Positions 17,484 to 26,184 of a stretch of DNA of 64,000 nucleotides are shown in pieces. The notes beneath the pieces are model-generated. The model ran no database searches. It saw only the letters and a program-made list of their open reading frames with translations, and was not told the origin of the DNA. Within the stretch, counting starts at the first letter, position 1. The number at the start of each line of letters is the position of its first letter. The position numbers and the translations under genes were made by a program. Source of the stretch: Algiphilus aromaticivorans DG1253 (lineage in GTDB: Bacteria > Pseudomonadota > Gammaproteobacteria > Nevskiales > Nevskiaceae); the NCBI RefSeq assembly GCF_000733765.1, contig NZ_JPOG01000001.1, positions 3,606,501 to 3,670,500 on the forward strand, given 5' to 3'.

Positions 17484-18899
17484 ATGTCCGTCAATTTCCT
17501 CATCGCGGCGTCCTTCTTTGTTGCGACGCTGCTCTTCATCTACGGCCTGAAGCGCATGGCCAGTCCGGTCACCGCGCCTTCGGGCATCAAGGTGGCCGGC
17601 TGGGGCATGGTGCTCGCCGTGGCCGCCGCCTTCCTCTACGCCTTCGACGTTCGGCCGGCCGCCGAGGACAATCTCGGCATCAACCTCTTCCTCGCGCTCA
17701 TCGCGCTGGGCATCGGCGTCGGCTGGGCCTGGAAGAGCGGCAAGACGGTCGCCATGACCGCCATGCCGCAGATGGTCGCGCTCTACAACGGCATGGGTGG
17801 CGGCGCGGCCGCGGCCATCGCCGCCATGGAGCTCTACTCCGGCAACGCCCAGCACTACGGCGCGGCCGTCACCGTGCTGGCGCTGCTCGGTGGCCTCATC
17901 GGCTCGGTGGCGCTGTCCGGCTCCATCGTGGCCTGGGCCAAGCTCGACGGGCGCCTGAACAAGACCATCCGCTTCGGTGCGCAGCAGCTCATCAACGGCA
18001 GCCTGCTGCTGATCGCGGTGCTGCTGTCTCTCTACGTGCTCTCGGTGGGCGAGACCGGTACGCCGGGGCTGTCCATCACGCTCTTCTTCATCGTTTCGCT
18101 GACGCTGGGCGTACTGCTGACGACCCCCATCGGCGGCGCCGACATGCCGGTGGTCATCTCGCTGTACAACGCCTTCACCGGCCTGGCCGTCGCCTTCGAG
18201 GGCTTCGTGCTGCAGAACCCGGCGATGATCATTGCCGGTACCGTCGTCGGCTCTGCCGGCACGCTGCTCACGCTGCTCATGGCCAAGGCCATGAACCGCT
18301 CCGTCAAGAACGTCATCTTCTCCAACTTCGGGGTGGAAGAGGACAGCGGCGAGGGCATCGAGGGCACGATGAAGTCCATGGAGGCCGGCGACGCCGCCAT
18401 CTCGATGTACTACGGCTCCAAGGTCATCATCGTTCCCGGCTACGGCCTGGCCGTCGCGCAGGCACAGCACAAGCTCTACGAATTCGTGAAGCTGCTGCAG
18501 AAGAACGGCGTGGAAGTCAGCTTCGCGATTCACCCGGTGGCGGGCCGTATGCCGGGGCACATGAACGTTCTGCTGGCCGAGGCCGGTGTCCCCTACGACA
18601 TCATCTACGACCTCGAAGACATCAACGAGGAGTTCGCGCTGGCCGACGCTGCCATCGTCATCGGCGCCAACGACGTCGTGAATCCGGCGGCCCGGACCAA
18701 CAAGTCCAGCCCCATCTACGGCATGCCCATCCTCAACGTCGACAAGGCACAGCAGGCCTACGTCGTCAAGCGTGGCCAGGGCAAGGGCTACAGTGGTGTC
18801 GAGAACGAACTCTTCTTCGCGGACAACACCCACATGGTCTACGGCGACGCGCAGAAGGTCATGGTCTCCATGATCGAAGCGGTGAAGTCGCTGGGCTGA
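17484..18899 (+). CDS. pntB: NAD(P) transhydrogenase subunit beta (PntB)
   Basis: 471 residues. About nine transmembrane helices in the first 260 residues, then the NADP(H)-binding domain III (about 295-471) with VIIVPGYGLAVAQAQHK and ADAAIVIGANDVVNPAAR. Together with PntAA and PntAB this makes the complete enzyme, coupling hydride transfer to proton flow across the inner membrane. A strong terminator follows 23 bp after the stop. Confidence 0.97.
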   Translation: MSVNFLIAASFFVATLLFIYGLKRMASPVTAPSGIKVAGWGMVLAVAAAFLYAFDVRPAAEDNLGINLFLALIALGIGVGWAWKSGKTVAMTAMPQMVALYNGMGGGAAAAIAAMELYSGNAQHYGAAVTVLALLGGLIGSVALSGSIVAWAKLDGRLNKTIRFGAQQLINGSLLLIAVLLSLYVLSVGETGTPGLSITLFFIVSLTLGVLLTTPIGGADMPVVISLYNAFTGLAVAFEGFVLQNPAMIIAGTVVGSAGTLLTLLMAKAMNRSVKNVIFSNFGVEEDSGEGIEGTMKSMEAGDAAISMYYGSKVIIVPGYGLAVAQAQHKLYEFVKLLQKNGVEVSFAIHPVAGRMPGHMNVLLAEAGVPYDIIYDLEDINEEFALADAAIVIGANDVVNPAARTNKSSPIYGMPILNVDKAQQAYVVKRGQGKGYSGVENELFFADNTHMVYGDAQKVMVSMIEAVKSLG

Positions 18900-18921
18900 G
18901 GCCAGCCACAAGCGGTCACCG

Positions 18922-18955
18922 AAAGGGCGGGCCGGAGACGGCCCGCCCTTTCTTT
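18922..18955 (+). terminator. Rho-independent terminator of the pnt operon
   Basis: Perfect 12-bp stem (AAAGGGCGGGCC at 18922-18933, GGCCCGCCCTTT at 18940-18951) with a 6-nt loop, followed by CTTTT. Confidence 0.9.
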
Positions 18956-19110
18956 TCGCGGCTCGATAAATCGCATGAGATCAATCCCGCTGCGGTGGGC
19001 TATCCCCGGCCATAGCCCGTAGATTTGCGCTCTACCACCGCGCGGGGCAGTCTCTGCTTTTGGACCGCTCTCGACAGTCGTGGTCTTCTCCTGGCTAGCC
19101 GCTGTTATGC

Positions 19111-19764
19111 GTGAAAGAGGGCACGGTGGTCGTTGCAGAAACAGAAAGATTGGTGATCCGAGCGCTGTCGGCACAGGACGTGCCGGTACTGGCCGTGGCG
19201 CTCGCCGACCCGTCCGTCATGCGCTACTCGCTTCGTGGTGTTCTCAGCGAGGCGCAAACAGCGGAGTTCATTGAATGGTGCATCGGTCTGTACCGCGAGC
19301 GCGGCTACGGCCCTTGGGCCCTGGTTGAGAAGGACTCGGAAGCGCTCGCCGGCTTTTGCGGCCTGAGCCCCGAGCTGATCGAAGGCACCGAAGAGGTTCA
19401 AGTCGGCTATCGACTCGCTCCGCAGTTCTGGGGACGCGGGCTGGCCGCCGAGGCGGTGGCGGAAGTGCTGGTCCTCGGCTTCCAGCAGTTTGCTCTGCCG
19501 GTTATTGCGGCCATCGTCGAGCCGGAACACACGGCCTCTGTGCGGGTGCTGGAGAAGAGCGGCTTCAAGTCCTTCGAGCGGAAGCGGTTTCACGGCCGCA
19601 ATGTTCGGATTTATCGCCAGTGGCCGGCCTGCGCCGCCCCGGCTTCTCACAACGGTAGCTGCGACCCGACGGGCTTCCCTGCTGGCGCTCTCGAGTCAGC
19701 AGATCAAGTGGGACGTTCGGTCGACATGGAATTGAGGTCCGCTCCGTTCGGAGGAGCGCTATGA
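19111..19764 (+). CDS. GNAT acetyltransferase (RimJ/RimL type)
   Basis: 217 residues from a GTG start. N-terminal ETERLVIRALSAQDVP is typical of RimJ/RimL-like GNATs; the acetyl-CoA loop is QFWGRGLAAEAVAEV; VLEKSGFKSFER completes the fold. The domain should end near residue 172 (IYRQWP). The last 45 residues are not GNAT-like and run into the next start, so the natural stop may have been lost. First of several small accessory genes with weak promoters. Confidence 0.82.
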   Translation: MKEGTVVVAETERLVIRALSAQDVPVLAVALADPSVMRYSLRGVLSEAQTAEFIEWCIGLYRERGYGPWALVEKDSEALAGFCGLSPELIEGTEEVQVGYRLAPQFWGRGLAAEAVAEVLVLGFQQFALPVIAAIVEPEHTASVRVLEKSGFKSFERKRFHGRNVRIYRQWPACAAPASHNGSCDPTGFPAGALESADQVGRSVDMELRSAPFGGAL

Positions 19765-20345
19765 GCCATCAGAGTTCGGAGGTTGATGCGTTTGTGAGCC
19801 GGACGAAGAGCTGGCAAGGAGAAATCCAGGCGCTGAGGTCAATCCTTCTCGATTGCCGACTCGGAGAGGCGCTGAAGTGGGGGAAGCCGTGCTTCATGTT
19901 CGAGGGCAAGAACGTCGCCATCATCCAGCCTTTCAAAGAACATTGCTCGTTAATGTTCTTCAAGGGCGCATTGATCCAAGACGTATACGGCCTGCTTCGC
20001 ACCCAGGGCGAAAACACGCAGTCCGCGATGCGGTTGGAGTTCACTGGTAAGGACCAGATCAAGACGGCCGTCGTGAAGGCCTATGTTGAGCAGGCCATTG
20101 CGGTGGAACAGGCCGGGCTAGAGGTCGACTTCAAGGCGAAGAACGAGTTGGAGCTTCCGGAAGAGCTCGTCCGGATCCTGAACGAGGACAGCAAGCTGGC
20201 GAAGGCCTTCCAGGCGCTGACTCCCGGGCGACGGCGAGGCTACGTTCTGCATTTCACAGGCGCGAAGCAGTCGAAGACGCGTATCGCCCGGATCGAAAGG
20301 TCTATCCCCAAGATCCTCGCGGGTGTGGGCATCAATGATCGCTAG
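19761..20345 (+). CDS. YdeI/DUF1801 family protein
   Basis: 194 residues. The YjdI/YdeI pattern is visible: an N-terminal DUF1801 domain (ALKWGKPCFMFEGKNVAII, CSLMFFKGALIQD) and a C-terminal helical extension ending PGRRRGYVLHFTGAKQSKTR, as in YdeI-like proteins implicated in antimicrobial-peptide tolerance. Good SD (GGAGGAGCGCT) and 4-bp overlap with the GNAT end suggest coupling. Confidence 0.88.
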   Translation: MSHQSSEVDAFVSRTKSWQGEIQALRSILLDCRLGEALKWGKPCFMFEGKNVAIIQPFKEHCSLMFFKGALIQDVYGLLRTQGENTQSAMRLEFTGKDQIKTAVVKAYVEQAIAVEQAGLEVDFKAKNELELPEELVRILNEDSKLAKAFQALTPGRRRGYVLHFTGAKQSKTRIARIERSIPKILAGVGINDR

Positions 20346-20430
20346 CAGTGCGCTGCTGTCGGAGAGGGCGCCGCGTTTCAATCTTTCCGCAACATGCAGC
20401 GCCGGCTTGCGGCATGACACCGATGCACGA

Positions 20431-20865
20431 GTGAAGTATTTGGTCCGCTCGGCTTGTAGTTCAGACTACAAGTACTGCTACAGGCTCACTAGGCGGAACA
20501 TGTTCGCGCTGTTCTGCCGTCATTGGGGCGGATGGGTGCCGGCCGAATTCCGCAAGAGTTTCAATCCGGACAATGTCTCCATGGTGATCATGAATGGGCG
20601 ACGGGTCGGCTATATGAGCGTGAGGCGCGATGACCAGGGCATATATGTTGAAAATATCCAGTTGTCGCCTTCATTGCATGGCAAGGGGGTTGGAACCGAG
20701 CTCCTCGGCCGGCTTTTGAGTCTTCACGAAGAAGAGCTTGTTCGGCTTACGACCTTTAGGGATAACCCCGCAAGACGCTTGTACGAGCGGCTGGGCTTTG
20801 TCGTAACAGAGCGCGATGGCGAAACGCTCCGGATGGCTAGGTTCTCCGACAAAGCGAGCGCGTAG
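20431..20865 (+). CDS. GNAT acetyltransferase
   Basis: 144 residues from GTG 20431, chosen because the fold then begins KYLVRSACSSDYKYCYRLT, the usual N-terminus. The acetyl-CoA site is LSPSLHGKGVGTELLGRL and the C-terminal motif is NPARRLYERLGF. Lower GC than the neighbouring housekeeping genes. A perfect 8-bp inverted repeat (20453-20460/20465-20472) lies in the first codons. Substrate unknown. Confidence 0.82.
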   Translation: MKYLVRSACSSDYKYCYRLTRRNMFALFCRHWGGWVPAEFRKSFNPDNVSMVIMNGRRVGYMSVRRDDQGIYVENIQLSPSLHGKGVGTELLGRLLSLHEEELVRLTTFRDNPARRLYERLGFVVTERDGETLRMARFSDKASA

Positions 20866-21152
20866 TGGCGAAAGCTATGGGCTACGGGAGAAGCATGCGG
20901 AATAATTCCGCCCCCGTGCCGCCCCTGGGTTCCGACACGCCTGACACGACGCGTCTCCCACCCATCCTTTTCGCCGCGATCAGGAGCGTCGAGCGAGTCT
21001 GGCCGTCAGACGATCAACGCTGCGCGTGTCGATCTGGCAGCCCGTCCTTCGACTAGAGGAGCAAGCACGGTGAGCAGAGCCAGTCGCAAGTTGGCGCTCG
21101 CTGCGCCCTGCCGGAAACGTCTGCGAATGACACGGATGAAAGGAAGCGCTGA

Positions 21153-21791
21153 ATGCCCGAACTGATCCTCACCACCTTCGATTGGGTTCCCGAGATGCCG
21201 CGCGGCTATGTGCGTGACCTGCGTGTGCGCTGGGCCTTGGAGGAAGCCGGGTTGCCCTACCGCGTCATGAGCGTGCCGTTTCGCGATCGACACGCAGAGC
21301 ATTTCTCGCATCAGCCTTTCGGGCAGGTGCCGTGGCTGACCGACGGCGATATCTCGATCTTCGAGAGCGGGGCGATCCTGCTCCATTTGGGCGAGCGCAG
21401 CGATGCACTGATGCCCGCCGATTCGCACCGTCGCAGCGAGGTGATCGAATGGCTCTTCGCCGCGCTCAACTCAGTCGAGGCCGCGAGTCTGCCGTGGTCT
21501 CTGTTCAAGTTCTCCGGCGACGTCGCGGAAACGCCGGGGCGCAAGCATCTGGACGAGTTTCTCGAGGCGCGGCTTCAGCACATGGAGACGGTGTTGGAGG
21601 GGCGCGAGTGGCTAGCCGGAGCCTTTTCGGTAGCCGACATACTCATGGCCGATGTGCTGCGCCTTGTCGATCGCTTCGATGGGCTGGCGGGATATCCGGT
21701 ATGTGGCGGCTACGTTGCGCGTGCCACCGCTCGCCCCGCTTTCCTGAAGGCGTACGCGGACCAGATGGCCCATTTCGCTGCGGCGGACTGA
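21153..21791 (+). CDS. Glutathione S-transferase family protein
   Basis: 212 residues. N-terminal thioredoxin-like domain with RDLRVRWALEEAGLPYR, the cis-proline FGQVPWL and the gamma-glutamyl contact ESGAIL; C-terminal all-helical domain ending in FSVADILMADVLR. Function could be detoxification; substrate cannot be predicted. The 287 bp before it (20866-21152) hold no gene that I can support. Confidence 0.93.
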   Translation: MPELILTTFDWVPEMPRGYVRDLRVRWALEEAGLPYRVMSVPFRDRHAEHFSHQPFGQVPWLTDGDISIFESGAILLHLGERSDALMPADSHRRSEVIEWLFAALNSVEAASLPWSLFKFSGDVAETPGRKHLDEFLEARLQHMETVLEGREWLAGAFSVADILMADVLRLVDRFDGLAGYPVCGGYVARATARPAFLKAYADQMAHFAAAD

Positions 21792-21927
21792 GAATGGCGG
21801 TGCATTGTCGGGGGGTGGCTCGCGGAAAGCCGCCTTGTACCCGGACTGGTCCGTGCGTCGTAGACCGAGGTTGAGCTCGGCGTTACGCGATGCCCAACCT
21901 GCCCAATGGAGGGATTGCCGGAAGCAT

Positions 21928-22164
21928 ATGCATAACATCTCCCCTTCGGTGTTGTATGGACCTCTCCTCGCTGGTTGTGCGGCACCTTCCATGCGCTCCG
22001 GCATGACTGCTGACGAGGTCCCCATGGGTCAAGTTCGGCTCCGCCAGATCCAGGATCGGTATCTCGAAACCAGCGTAGTTGTTCCCGGCCACGGCGCACC
22101 CGGAGGGCCAGAGCTGTTTGATCACGCCATCGCCATTGTCGAAGCGCACCGGGAATTGCGGTAG
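21928..22164 (+). pseudogene. Internally deleted metallo-beta-lactamase paralogue
   Basis: 78 codons. The first 40 align with the start of the intact B1 enzyme at 22888 (start MHNI versus MRDI, the lipobox LLAGC, APS versus TPS, then EVPMGQVRLRQ versus DVPVGEVRLHQ). The last 38 align with its extreme C-terminus (VVPGHGAPGG, IAIVEAHR versus IAIVDAHR). About 180 codons between are missing in frame near 22045, with four of the five zinc-site motifs. The two copies differ at many bases, so the duplication is not recent. No function expected. Confidence 0.85.
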
Positions 22165-22291
22165 GCGATTGGTCTCGAATAATCAGCGTCTAGAGCCGCG
22201 GCGGGTCGCTCCGGACCGGTACCTTTGCGCTCAAATGAAATGGGGGGCGCCCCCGTATACGCTGATCGACTGAACGACAAGGAGCGGCTTC

Positions 22292-22717
22292 GTGGAGATC
22301 GGGATAGGGGTTGCCGAGTCCGATGTACAGCTTGAAAGCGCCGCGGCCGTGCTTCTCGAGCTGCGGCCCGCTTACGGCAAGGCGGAGTTGCTGGAGCGAG
22401 TGCGGGAGCAGATGCGGCACGGCTATCAAATCGCCTGCGGCGAATCCGAGGGCGAGATCCTCTGTGTCGCGGGATTCGTTATCGCCCGCAAGCTGGCCTG
22501 GGGAAGGCATATGTATGTCGATGACCTGATCACCGCAGAGGCGCATCGCGGCAAGGGGGCGGGTACCGCGATGATGCGCTGGCTGAAGGCGCACGCACGG
22601 CAGACGGGCTGCGAGCAGCTGCATCTCGACTCCGGCGTCAGCCGCTTCGGCGCTCACCGCTTCTATCTGCGCGAGGGCTTCGCTATCAGCAGCCATCACT
22701 TCGCGATGACACTCTGA
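22292..22717 (+). CDS. GNAT acetyltransferase
   Basis: 141 residues from GTG 22292 with a good SD (AAGGAGCGG). Acetyl-CoA binding loop AEAHRGKGAGTAMMRW and C-terminal FYLREGF motif. Pattern resembles small stand-alone GNATs. Lies between the decayed and the intact metallo-beta-lactamase genes. Substrate unknown. Confidence 0.88.
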   Translation: MEIGIGVAESDVQLESAAAVLLELRPAYGKAELLERVREQMRHGYQIACGESEGEILCVAGFVIARKLAWGRHMYVDDLITAEAHRGKGAGTAMMRWLKAHARQTGCEQLHLDSGVSRFGAHRFYLREGFAISSHHFAMTL

Positions 22718-22887
22718 TCGGCCCGCGGTGTGCTCATGAAGCTTCCGCGTGGCCGCGCGTGTCGATTGCTGGGCACTGCAAGCGACCAGTTCTGCATCCC
22801 CATGCATCGCTGCATCCGAGCGCGTAACACTTTCCTGCCGGTAGCCCCCTGCGTCCCGGAATGATGCTCATTTTGTACAGAGGGCTC

Positions 22888-23697
22888 ATGCGAGACATCC
22901 CAACTTGGACGTTGTATGCGGTGATATGTGTCGCCATTCTCCTTGCCGGTTGTGCGACGCCTTCCGCGCGCCCCGACATCGCGGCCGATCATCCCGGGAT
23001 CTCCGATGTCCCGGTCGGCGAAGTCCGTCTTCACCAGCTCCATCCCGACGTCTGGGTGCATGTCTCGACCTGGCGATTCGATGACGGGACGGTGTATCCC
23101 TCGAACGGTCTTATCGTGCGTGACGGCGAGGGGCTTCTGCTGATCGATCCGGCTTGGGGCGAGGCGGCGACGGCCGCGTTGCTGAGTGCGATCGACGCGG
23201 AGATCGGCCGCCCGGTCCGCCGTGCCATCGTCACGCACTTTCACGATGACCGGGTTGCTGGAACGAATGTGCTGGAGCGTCGCGGCATCACCGTGCAGGG
23301 AACACCGCATACAAGGCAGCTGGCGGAGAAGGCGGGCAACGCCGTTCCGGCCGATACGTTCGCGGGGCTTGCCGAGGTCGGTAGCGTAGTTCCGGTCGGA
23401 CCGGTCGAAGTCTTCTACCCCGGAGCGGGGCATACCGAAGACAACCTCGTCGTATACGTCCCCGAGGCGGCGTTGTTGTACGGCGGATGCGCCGTCCATG
23501 AGGCCGCACGTGAGAATGCCGGGAACATTGAGGACGCCGACCTCCGCTCGTGGTCGGACGCGATCCGGCGTATCCAGGTGCGCTACCCCGACACCGTGAT
23601 CGTCGTACCCGGGCACGGCGCGCCCGGCGGAGCGGAGCTGCTCAACCGCACCATCGCCATCGTCGATGCGCATCGGCGAGGGGCAAAGGGCGGCTGA
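22888..23697 (+). CDS. Subclass B1 metallo-beta-lactamase, VIM-like, lipoprotein
   Basis: 269 residues from ATG 22888 (AGAGGG upstream; an ATG at 22861 lacks an SD). All B1 zinc ligands are present: H117-F-H119-D-D121, H182 in GHTEDN, C201 in YGGCAVHEA and H243 in PGHG. Long runs match VIM enzymes as I remember them (GEVRLHQ, VYPSNGLIVRDG, THFHDDRV, DNLVVYVP, LYGGCAVHE). By alignment it has His at BBL 224 and Arg at 228. Unlike VIM, the signal peptide carries a lipobox (LLAGC, Cys 22), as NDM does, so it is probably anchored in the outer membrane. Hydrolysis of carbapenems, cephalosporins and penicillins is the family activity; it is untested here. No integron or IS is adjacent. Confidence 0.93.
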   Translation: MRDIPTWTLYAVICVAILLAGCATPSARPDIAADHPGISDVPVGEVRLHQLHPDVWVHVSTWRFDDGTVYPSNGLIVRDGEGLLLIDPAWGEAATAALLSAIDAEIGRPVRRAIVTHFHDDRVAGTNVLERRGITVQGTPHTRQLAEKAGNAVPADTFAGLAEVGSVVPVGPVEVFYPGAGHTEDNLVVYVPEAALLYGGCAVHEAARENAGNIEDADLRSWSDAIRRIQVRYPDTVIVVPGHGAPGGAELLNRTIAIVDAHRRGAKGG

Positions 23698-23828
23698 TCG
23701 CGGAGCGGCAAATAGGGAGGCGGCTGGCGAAATAGCGCGCTGCGTGCTCCGATTGCCTTTAGGCTGGAGTTCAGCCGGCGCGGGCCAACATGGACCCTGG
23801 CTCATGGCGCACAGGGAACGGGGATTGT

Positions 23829-24584
23829 ATGGCGCAGAGTTGCATTATCAAGCATTTCCGGGACTTTGCTGAGCTCACGCGACGGGAAATCGAGCTGTTG
23901 CGGACGCTGGAGCGGGATCAGCGGTCCTACGCGGCCGGAGAGACGTTGCGTGCCAGCGGGGACCCGGCGGCGGTGTTCTTCACGCTGACCGATGGCTGGG
24001 CCTGCGCGAGCCGCTGTCTGGCTGATGGGGAGCGGCAGGTGATGGATGTGTTTCTGCCGGGGCAGGTGATGGGACTGCGCGAAATCGGCTACGACCACGC
24101 GCTATCGGATTTCGTGGCGATCACGGATATCCAGGCCTGCCCGTTCCCGAAGGCGCGATTGACGGAGGTCTTCGACAGCGCGCCGCGACTGGCGGATCTC
24201 TTCATGCTGACGCTGGCGCGCGATCAGTCGATCCTGCTGGAGCGGGTCGTGAACCTTGGCCGGCGCTCGGCGGAGGAGCGGGTCGCGCACTTCCTGGTGG
24301 AGATGAAGACCCGCGTGGCACCCGATGCGCCGAGCTTCCAGCTGCGCATGAAGCAGGGTGTCATCGGCGATGCGCTCGGGCTTTCCGCTGTGCATGTGAG
24401 CCGCACACTGCGGGCGCTCAGCGATCGGGGGTTGATATCGAAGACCGGAAAGACGGTCCGTATCGACGACCTGCAGGCGCTGATCGAATTCTCGGACTTC
24501 AACCCGACTTATCTGCAGCGCAACGTCCGCTGGGCCCGCCAGAGCGCGGCCGAGGGCGCGGAAGCGCTGGCCGTGAACCGATGA
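23829..24584 (+). CDS. Crp/Fnr family transcriptional regulator
   Basis: 251 residues from ATG 23829. Cyclic-nucleotide-binding-like beta-roll (about 20-130; ERDQRSYAAGETLRASGD, VMDVFLPGQVMGL) and a C-terminal Crp-type winged helix (about 150-220; KQGVIGDALGLSAVHVSRTL). It lacks the four N-terminal cysteines of FNR, so it is not an oxygen-sensing Fe-S FNR. Closest in look to FixK/YeiL-like regulators. Target genes unknown; nearby DUF1328, CsbD and lipoprotein stress genes are candidates. Confidence 0.9.
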   Translation: MAQSCIIKHFRDFAELTRREIELLRTLERDQRSYAAGETLRASGDPAAVFFTLTDGWACASRCLADGERQVMDVFLPGQVMGLREIGYDHALSDFVAITDIQACPFPKARLTEVFDSAPRLADLFMLTLARDQSILLERVVNLGRRSAEERVAHFLVEMKTRVAPDAPSFQLRMKQGVIGDALGLSAVHVSRTLRALSDRGLISKTGKTVRIDDLQALIEFSDFNPTYLQRNVRWARQSAAEGAEALAVNR

Positions 24585-24650
24585 AGCGCGGCGATGCCGC
24601 GGGCGCGGCCATGGGTGTCGAAACTGCGCCCGGGGTCTGTCGAAAATCTT

Positions 24651-24815
24651 CTAGACAGGCGGTCGTCGGCCGGTAACGGCGAATACGATGGCGAGCACGA
24701 TGCCGACGACGAAGAGGATCCAGGCAATGTTGGTGGCGGTGCCGGCGATGCCGGTAAAGCCGAGCACACCGGCGATGAGACCGACAATCAGAAAGATGAG
24801 TGCCCAGGAAAGCAT
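24651..24815 (-). CDS. DUF1328 (YtjA-like) small membrane protein
   Basis: 54 residues, found by reading the minus strand from ATG 24815 to TAG 24651. Two hydrophobic helices ([17 protein letters not shown] and [17 protein letters not shown]) joined by TGIAGTAT, then a basic tail TGRRPPV: the exact DUF1328 layout. Family members are stress-induced inner-membrane proteins of unknown function. SD-like AAGGGAACC before the ATG. Divergent from csbD. Confidence 0.88.
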   Translation of the reverse strand: MLSWALIFLIVGLIAGVLGFTGIAGTATNIAWILFVVGIVLAIVFAVTGRRPPV

Positions 24816-24948
24816 GGCGGTTCCCTTCTTCTTGGAGTGTTGGCCGACAGTAGCGGCTGGCGGATTGACCGGGCATTAACCCAGGTTAATGCTGGTGACT
24901 TGAAGAATTCGCAGGATAGCCCGCTCAATACATGTCGAAGGAGGGTCC

Positions 24949-25164
24949 ATGAATCGGGATCAACTCGAAGGCAAGTGGGACGAGGTCACCGCCAAGATCA
25001 AGCAGGAATGGGCGGATCTAACCGACGATGAAGTACGCCGCGCCGAAGGCAACATCGAAGAGCTGAAGGCGCGGATCCAGCAGAAGTACGGCGAGACACG
25101 CGAAGTCGTCGCCGAGAAGATCAATCGCATCATGGAGGGTGTGAAAAATGACAGTGCTCAATAA
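24949..25164 (+). CDS. CsbD family general-stress protein
   Basis: 71 residues, standard CsbD pattern: MNRDQLEGKWDEV, KIKQEWADLTDDE, EGNIEELKARIQQKYG. Small, highly charged helical protein induced by general stress in many bacteria; mechanism unknown. Strong SD (AAGGAGGG). Overlaps the next small lipoprotein gene by 17 bp. Confidence 0.93.
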   Translation: MNRDQLEGKWDEVTAKIKQEWADLTDDEVRRAEGNIEELKARIQQKYGETREVVAEKINRIMEGVKNDSAQ

Positions 25165-25336
25165 GCTCCGTAGCGTGAGCGATCTCCGCATGTTGGCTCT
25201 GGCGCTGATGCTTGGCGCCGGTTCTGTCGTTCTGCTCACCGGCTGCGAGTCGGACGGCCCGGCCGAGGAGATGGGCGAATCCATCGACGAAACCGCCGAA
25301 GAGGCCGGTGACGAGATGGAAGAGGCGACGGACTGA
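25148..25336 (+). CDS. Small acidic lipoprotein
   Basis: 62 residues: signal peptide with lipobox LLTGC (Cys 33), then a 29-residue tail of almost only Glu/Asp/Ala/Gly (GESIDETAEEAGDEMEEATD). Entericidin-like in size and place but not in sequence. Coupled to csbD by overlap, so probably part of the same stress response. Confidence 0.8.
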   Translation: MTVLNKLRSVSDLRMLALALMLGAGSVVLLTGCESDGPAEEMGESIDETAEEAGDEMEEATD

Positions 25337-25475
25337 GGGCCGCTTCTTGCGTCCGGTCGCTGCGGATAGCGGCCGGGCGGCCGGGGGCTCCTTTCCGCGG
25401 CGGTTGCCCGTGCGTCGGTGCAGCGCCGCTTTACTGTCTGCATTTCGGCTGCAGCCGAATGCTCGGAAATCCCCC

Positions 25476-26159
25476 TTGACGGCGCTGCCTGACAGGAAAT
25501 GGCTCGGCCTTGCCGCGCTGACGGTGCTGTTGCTTGGTCTGACCGGCCTGTGGCAATGGACGCCTCTGGGCGAATGGGCGAATTCGGAGAAGCTGTCCGG
25601 CGAGCTGGAAGCGCTGGCGCGCAGCCCCTGGGCGCCGGTGACGCTCGGCCTCGTGTATCTGGCCGCCGCGCCGGTGATGTTTCCGGTCATGGCGCTCAAT
25701 CTGGCGCTGATCCTGGCCATGGGGCCATTCTGGGGTATTGGCTACGCACTCTATGGAAGCCTGCTCGCCGGGCTGGCGGCCTTCTGGGCTGGGCACAGCC
25801 TCGGGCAGCGCGCGTTGGCTCGGCTGCGCAGCGATACGGTGGACAAGGCGCTGCGCGTGGTGCGCGTAGGCGGCCTGCCGGGCCTGATCCTGCTACGCAT
25901 CGTGCCGCTGGCGCCCTACCCTGTGGTGAATGTCGTCCTCGGTGCCGGCGGCATTGGCACCGGGGTTTTCGTCACGGGTACGCTGATCGGCGTGCTGCCG
26001 AGCCTGATCCTGATGGGCGTTGTCGGCTTCCAGCTGCGCCAGGTGCTGCAGGATCCGAACGCGGGCGGCATAACCGTGCTCGTCGGTCTGGCGCTGGGCT
26101 GCGTGGCGCTGGCGGCGTGGTTGCACCGGCGCCTGTCCGCTCGGCTCGCCGACAGTTGA
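25476..26159 (+). CDS. TVP38/TMEM64 (VTT-domain) membrane protein
   Basis: 227 residues if started at TTG 25476 (no in-frame ATG near the domain; GTG 25410 is the alternative, adding 22). Five to six transmembrane helices; VTT signature PVMFPVMALNLALILAMGP, FWAGHSLGQ and RIVPLAPYPVVNVVLGA. Members are DedA-related and implicated in lipid scrambling or transport. Directly upstream of the YbhP-ClsB pair, which supports a role in membrane lipid handling. Confidence 0.82.
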   Translation: MTALPDRKWLGLAALTVLLLGLTGLWQWTPLGEWANSEKLSGELEALARSPWAPVTLGLVYLAAAPVMFPVMALNLALILAMGPFWGIGYALYGSLLAGLAAFWAGHSLGQRALARLRSDTVDKALRVVRVGGLPGLILLRIVPLAPYPVVNVVLGAGGIGTGVFVTGTLIGVLPSLILMGVVGFQLRQVLQDPNAGGITVLVGLALGCVALAAWLHRRLSARLADS

Positions 26160-26184
26160 TGCGGGTGTTAAGGCGGGCGCTGGC

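Noticed and set aside
20865-21056. 63-codon open frame after the second GNAT
   Set aside because: No SD, no recognisable motif, and composition typical of chance frames.
18961-23700. Integron-like gene cassette array
   Set aside because: A GTTATGC just before the GTG at 19111 resembles an attC end, but no matching inverted R'' box, repeated attC or integrase is seen between the genes.
24601-25031. Plus-strand 145-codon frame over the DUF1328 region
   Set aside because: Antisense to the DUF1328 gene and overlapping csbD in another frame; not protein-like.
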